Position numbers and translations under genes: made by a program
Notes under the pieces: generated by a model
Database searches by the model: none
The model's input: only the letters and a program-made list of their open reading frames with translations
Told to the model about the DNA's origin: nothing
Shown here: in pieces, positions 8,501 through 10,215 of the stretch
Layout: each line of letters opens with the position of its first letter
How positions within the stretch are numbered: the first letter of the stretch is position 1
Assembly (NCBI GenBank): GCA_021107605.1
Contig: JAIOSN010000298.1
Location: 1-10,215, forward strand
Source: Anaerolineae bacterium
Lineage (GTDB): Bacteria; Chloroflexota; Anaerolineae; B4-G1; SLSP01
Length of the DNA stretch: 10,215 nucleotides
Direction: 5' to 3'

Positions 8501-8637
8501 TCAAAATCATACTGCGAGGCCGCCAAATGCTCCTCCGCCGGCAGCTCTGCGTAGCCCGGCAATTTAGCCAGTCCGTGGGCATATTCCACGGTCAAGGTGG
8601 GGAGTTCCGCTCTGATTTTCGCCGCCAGTCGCTGCAT
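5578..8637 (-). CDS. Large cytoplasmic multi-sensor protein: RsbRD_N-like, PAS-PAS, four GAF or GAF-like units (gene B)
   Basis: This 1019-residue protein has no membrane segment. Domains: residues 1-120, a helical region resembling the RsbRD N-terminal domain of stressosome-type proteins (moderate confidence); PAS1 about 128-243 (SPVGLFRTTPDGQVEEGNPAF); PAS2 about 251-370 (GKNPRMLKSG, MWQSIISGQPW, NQRKDGTYY), similar in wording to NifL-type PAS domains; canonical GAF about 387-540; a degenerate GAF-like unit about 545-665 (GWEALRQ, VVAPLAVRGELLGALGV); a divergent GAF about 670-838; another degenerate unit about 845-962 (REQWTEFFSLQG, LVAPIILHDEVIGALGL); and the shared C-terminal tail about 965-1019 (EISSRLRASSDVETVLQ). 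No catalytic output domain is seen, which is unusual at this length. I chose the ATG at 8637 because AAGGAGG lies 6 nt upstream; a GTG one codon earlier would be only 3 nt away. The 3' end overlaps gene C by 17 nt. It probably integrates cytoplasmic cues for a partner protein (inference). Confidence 0.93.
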   Translation of the reverse strand: MQRLAAKIRAELPTLTVEYAHGLAKLPGYAELPAEEHLAASQYDFELLATCLEAGAPTEFHQYIQERLAERLEEGFAVEVLVEGLTVLEQILSPLVEELAAAKFLWATFSRAQRIVMQSVAQQLQSSESQYQRLVSRSPVGLFRTTPDGQVEEGNPAFLEITGYDSLAAINAVGVASLYVDPAEREQLLALLQEGTVTDFETSIRRPDGRIIAIAITARLVNDEKSGSQCLEGIIQDITARRELEQERRQLARAVEAIYDAVVITDAQGAIQFVNAAFEKLTGYKQAEVLGKNPRMLKSGEQSDELYDGMWQSIISGQPWQGEMTNQRKDGTYYEAFLTISPICDAAGQTEQFVAVQRDVSARKALEEQIQVTLKRRAHQMQLSTEVSQEIAALTNLTVLLQRVVTLVKERFGYYHAQIFRHALARDAMVLVAGYGTAGEEMVAAGNSLPYGRGVVGAAAATGEPVLAADVTQEDSWVPHPNLPETKGELAVPIKWRTEVLGVLDVQSDTAGALSQDDQILLVGLCGQIAVAIQNTRLRREMEENLQELERLTSDMGREGWEALRQESPVRGYLFDHTDLSPASELWNEEIRRVAEQGELTRAVSEEQPAVVAPLAVRGELLGALGVYEDPTAPLTVDELDLIDSVSREVAQALEGARLFEESQRARIATDRLYNLSRDLTVAADAEGVLQVLRRPARESGAVEVKLFYIDLNEAGEPTWLELVAVWRREGEPALPVGSRRRLSATPFAKLWLGKPDEVFFIADLEHDARLDELSREPLRQLGFRAQAILPLKQAEQWLGFLAFSWLEPHELSAEEQELYRSLITLCVPAVANLRLLAQTEEALAEVEVTHRLYVREQWTEFFSLQGLPSYERTQQGTTSARAGEFPPAVERAMRERATIVQLGEDDEPRSSLVAPIILHDEVIGALGLENEGREWSADERVLIRAVSVQLGLALENARLLEDSQRRAARERLIGEISSRLRASSDVETVLQRTVQELGQTLGATGTIVMRGETDDQQE
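5601..5606 (-). promoter_or_regulatory. Shine-Dalgarno of gene C
   Basis: GAGGAG, 6 nt upstream of the ATG at 5594 and lying inside the 3' end of gene B. It supports the longer form of C, although a second candidate site (GGGAG before the ATG at 5546) leaves the shorter form possible. Confidence 0.65.
7096..7176 (-). repeat. Conserved GAF core block, copy in gene B
   Basis: Partner of the copy at 9837-9917: identical 27-residue product with about 12 silent DNA differences. The similarity extends on both sides through the whole GAF domain (VKERFGYYHAQIF against VKERYGYYHAQIF), pointing to an old duplication kept under protein-level constraint. Confidence 0.85.
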
Positions 8638-10215
8638 CACTCGCCTCCTTCAAGCAGAGTTTCCTCTGGTGCTGCTGATCCACTTGGTGCCCGCGCCAGC
8701 TCGGCCGCGCTGCCCAAGCGCACAAAGGCTGGACGATCCAAGGCGCTGCCCAGCTCCCGTACCGCGGTGCGCATAATAGCTTCCACATCCAGGGAACCGC
8801 GCACCCGCGTGCTGATCTCTCGTAACAGCTGCTCACGTTGCGCCCGCGCCTGCGCCTGCTCCAACAGACGCCGGTTCACCACTGTCGCGGCGACCTGCTG
8901 GGCGAAAGTAGCCAACAAGGCAACTTCCCGCCCCACGAAATCGGGGTCGCTCAGGCATCGCACGGCGGTCAAGGTGCCCAACAACTCTCCTTGATAGAGG
9001 AGCGGAACTACAATGATGGAACCGCTCTTCACCTTGCGCCGCCGCGCCTGCACCAGGGGACTCTCGCGCGGGTCAGGAACTCCTTTGGGAGAGAGCGCCG
9101 GCTGCCGTTCCCGCAACACCCAACCACTTAAACCCTCCCACAACTCCTCGAAGGGAACTGTATCCGCAAGACCCCCTACGCCGGGGCCAGCTTTTAAGTA
9201 ATAAAGCACGCGCCGGGCTTCCAACTCAAAAGTGATGATAATCGCGCGATCAACAGCCAGCGCCTCGACCACACCCTCGATCACCGTGCGCAGCATGGTC
9301 TGTATACTCTCCTGCGTAATCAAGGACCGGCTGACACGGTAGAGAACTCGCGTCTCGGACAACAACCGCTCACGTTCCAACCGCGCTGCTTGGAGCTCCG
9401 TAACATCCCGCACAATAGTTTGAGTACGCCTGAAGTTTCCTTCCTTATCGTAAATTGCCATGGCATCCACCATCGCCGGGAAGGTGGAGCCATCTCGCCG
9501 TTGAAAGGTAACCTCCACATTGGAAAGACGCCCTTCACGTTTTACCTTGGGAAATTCGCGCTTGAAGACAGCGCGATCTGCGGGGATCAGTAATTGCGGC
9601 AATCGGATTTTGTCCACCAACTCCGCGCGCTCATAACCAAACAAACTCAGACCGGTGGCGTTTATATCCACGAAGGTGCCATCTGCTCGCAGCGAAAAGT
9701 AACAATCGGGGGATTGATCATAGAGATCGCGGTAACGCTGCTGAGAACGACGGGTCTCTGCCAGTAGACGGGTACTCGCGATACTGCTGGCAATCTGCCC
9801 GGCCAGCCCCTGGAGCAAGAGCTGATCTTCAGCTGTCAACGCACCGGCGGTATCACTCTGCACATCCAGTACCCCCAAGACCTCTGTACGCCACTTGATA
9901 GGCACTGCCAGCTCCCCCTGGGTAGCCGGCAGATCGAGATGCGGTACCCAGTGGGGATCTGCCCGCACATCAGCGGCCAACACCGGTTCGCCGGTAACGG
10001 CGGCCGTCCCCACGACGCCTTTACCATAAGGAATAGTATGCTCGGCCGCCATCATCCTCTTGCCAACCGGCCCGTAACCGACCAACACCGACATCGCCTC
10101 CCTGCCCGCAGCTTGGTGAAAAATCTGTGCATGATAATAACCATACCGTTCTTTCACCAAAACAACTACCCGTTGAAGCAGCTCCTCCAGATCAGTGAGC
10201 GCGGCTATTTCTTGA
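8637..10215 (-). CDS. GAF-PAS-GAF cytoplasmic sensor protein, N-terminus cut by window edge (gene A)
   Basis: This is a soluble signalling protein made of sensor domains; 525 residues are visible. The reading frame stays open to the right edge (first residues QEIAALTDLEELLQRVV), so the true start lies outside the window. Domains by in-window residue: a canonical GAF at about 1-153 (YGYYHAQIF, PYGKGVVG, GELAVPIKW, VLGVLDVQS), a PAS at about 156-275 (PDCYFSLRADGTFVDIN, then QTIVRDVTE), a second GAF at about 290-450, and a C-terminal tail module at about 453-525 (EISTRVRGSLDVEAIMRTAVRELG) shared with genes B, C and D. No kinase, cyclase or phosphatase domain follows; the protein stops after a low-complexity Ala/Ser/Glu end. 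The first GAF is nearly the same as the first GAF of gene B, so the missing N-terminus may also resemble B (inference). Its TGA overlaps the ATG of B by one base. The GAF/PAS assignment is secure; the ligand is unknown. Confidence 0.9.
   Translation of the reverse strand, partial: QEIAALTDLEELLQRVVVLVKERYGYYHAQIFHQAAGREAMSVLVGYGPVGKRMMAAEHTIPYGKGVVGTAAVTGEPVLAADVRADPHWVPHLDLPATQGELAVPIKWRTEVLGVLDVQSDTAGALTAEDQLLLQGLAGQIASSIASTRLLAETRRSQQRYRDLYDQSPDCYFSLRADGTFVDINATGLSLFGYERAELVDKIRLPQLLIPADRAVFKREFPKVKREGRLSNVEVTFQRRDGSTFPAMVDAMAIYDKEGNFRRTQTIVRDVTELQAARLERERLLSETRVLYRVSRSLITQESIQTMLRTVIEGVVEALAVDRAIIITFELEARRVLYYLKAGPGVGGLADTVPFEELWEGLSGWVLRERQPALSPKGVPDPRESPLVQARRRKVKSGSIIVVPLLYQGELLGTLTAVRCLSDPDFVGREVALLATFAQQVAATVVNRRLLEQAQARAQREQLLREISTRVRGSLDVEAIMRTAVRELGSALDRPAFVRLGSAAELARAPSGSAAPEETLLEGGE
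8644..8650 (-). promoter_or_regulatory. Shine-Dalgarno of gene B
   Basis: AAGGAGG inside the last codons of gene A. It sits 6 nt from the ATG at 8637 but only 3 nt from the in-frame GTG at 8640, which favours the ATG. The TGATG junction (stop of A and start of B sharing one base) suggests coupled translation. Confidence 0.8.
9837..9917 (-). repeat. Conserved GAF core block, copy in gene A
   Basis: This 81-nt segment encodes 27 residues (GELAVPIKW through DTAGAL) identical to those encoded at 7096-7176 in gene B. By eye the two DNA copies differ at 12 of 81 positions, all silent. It is the core of a longer paralogous GAF domain, not a mobile repeat. Confidence 0.85.

Noticed and set aside
8368..8994. 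208-codon open frame on the plus strand
   Set aside because: It lies antisense across the A/B junction, whose minus-strand genes have clear domains and ribosome sites. The product is compositionally odd, with no motif.
10158..10160. TTG at 10160 as the start of gene A
   Set aside because: It falls inside the first GAF domain. The frame is open upstream and the preceding residues match the equivalent part of gene B, so A simply continues beyond the edge.
1..10215. Histidine kinase, diguanylate cyclase or phosphatase domain hidden in the long sensors
   Set aside because: I looked for H-box, N-box, G-box, GGDEF, EAL and PP2C motifs in the translated proteins. Fragments such as FHQYIQERLAERLE (B) and LHGEETRSLW (C) lack the surrounding pattern.
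1..10215. Internal promoters, terminators or riboswitches
   Set aside because: There is no intergenic space (largest gap 4 nt). I found no convincing hairpin followed by a T-run and no promoter-like pair that would stand out from coding sequence.

Overview
The window is one continuous block of minus-strand coding sequence, read from position 10215 down to 1. It holds six tightly packed genes, the outer two cut by the window edges. Neighbours overlap by 1 to 17 nt or are 4 nt apart, and most have a recognisable Shine-Dalgarno inside the end of the preceding gene. They therefore look like part of a single long, translationally coupled operon whose promoter and terminator lie outside. No RNA gene, IS element, CRISPR array, terminator or non-coding stretch of any size was seen.

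In order of transcription: (A, 10215-8637) a cytoplasmic GAF-PAS-GAF protein lacking its N-terminus; (B, 8637-5578) a 1019-residue cytoplasmic sensor with an RsbRD_N-like N-terminus, two PAS and four GAF or GAF-like units; (C, 5594-4200) a membrane-anchored GAF protein; (D, 4195-1730) a membrane sensor with a large extracytoplasmic double-Cache domain, HAMP, GAF and a GAF-like unit; (E, 1740-658) a lipoprotein resembling ABC_sub_bind (PF04392) substrate-binding proteins; (F, 658-1) the N-terminal part of another two-TM, HAMP-containing membrane sensor that runs off the left edge.

The main oddity is that none of the complete proteins has a recognisable output domain (no HisKA/HATPase, GGDEF, EAL, PP2C, MCP or DNA-binding domain). 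A, B, C and D instead all end in the same roughly 55-residue module, which looks like the first helices and first strand of a GAF domain that then stops. B, C and D also share a recurring degenerate GAF-like unit just before it. My inference is a multi-protein sensory complex. Extracytoplasmic input would come through D, E and F, and cytoplasmic or redox input through A, B and C. The signal would go to a catalytic partner beyond the edge, possibly the unseen C-terminus of F.

The GAF-rich, multi-paralogue style, the wording of the GAF motifs (FGFYHAGLF, PRIALDVG, VLGVLDVQS) and the moderate-to-high GC suggest a Chloroflexota (Anaerolineae-like) bacterium. That is recall of family style, not a search result, and is tentative.
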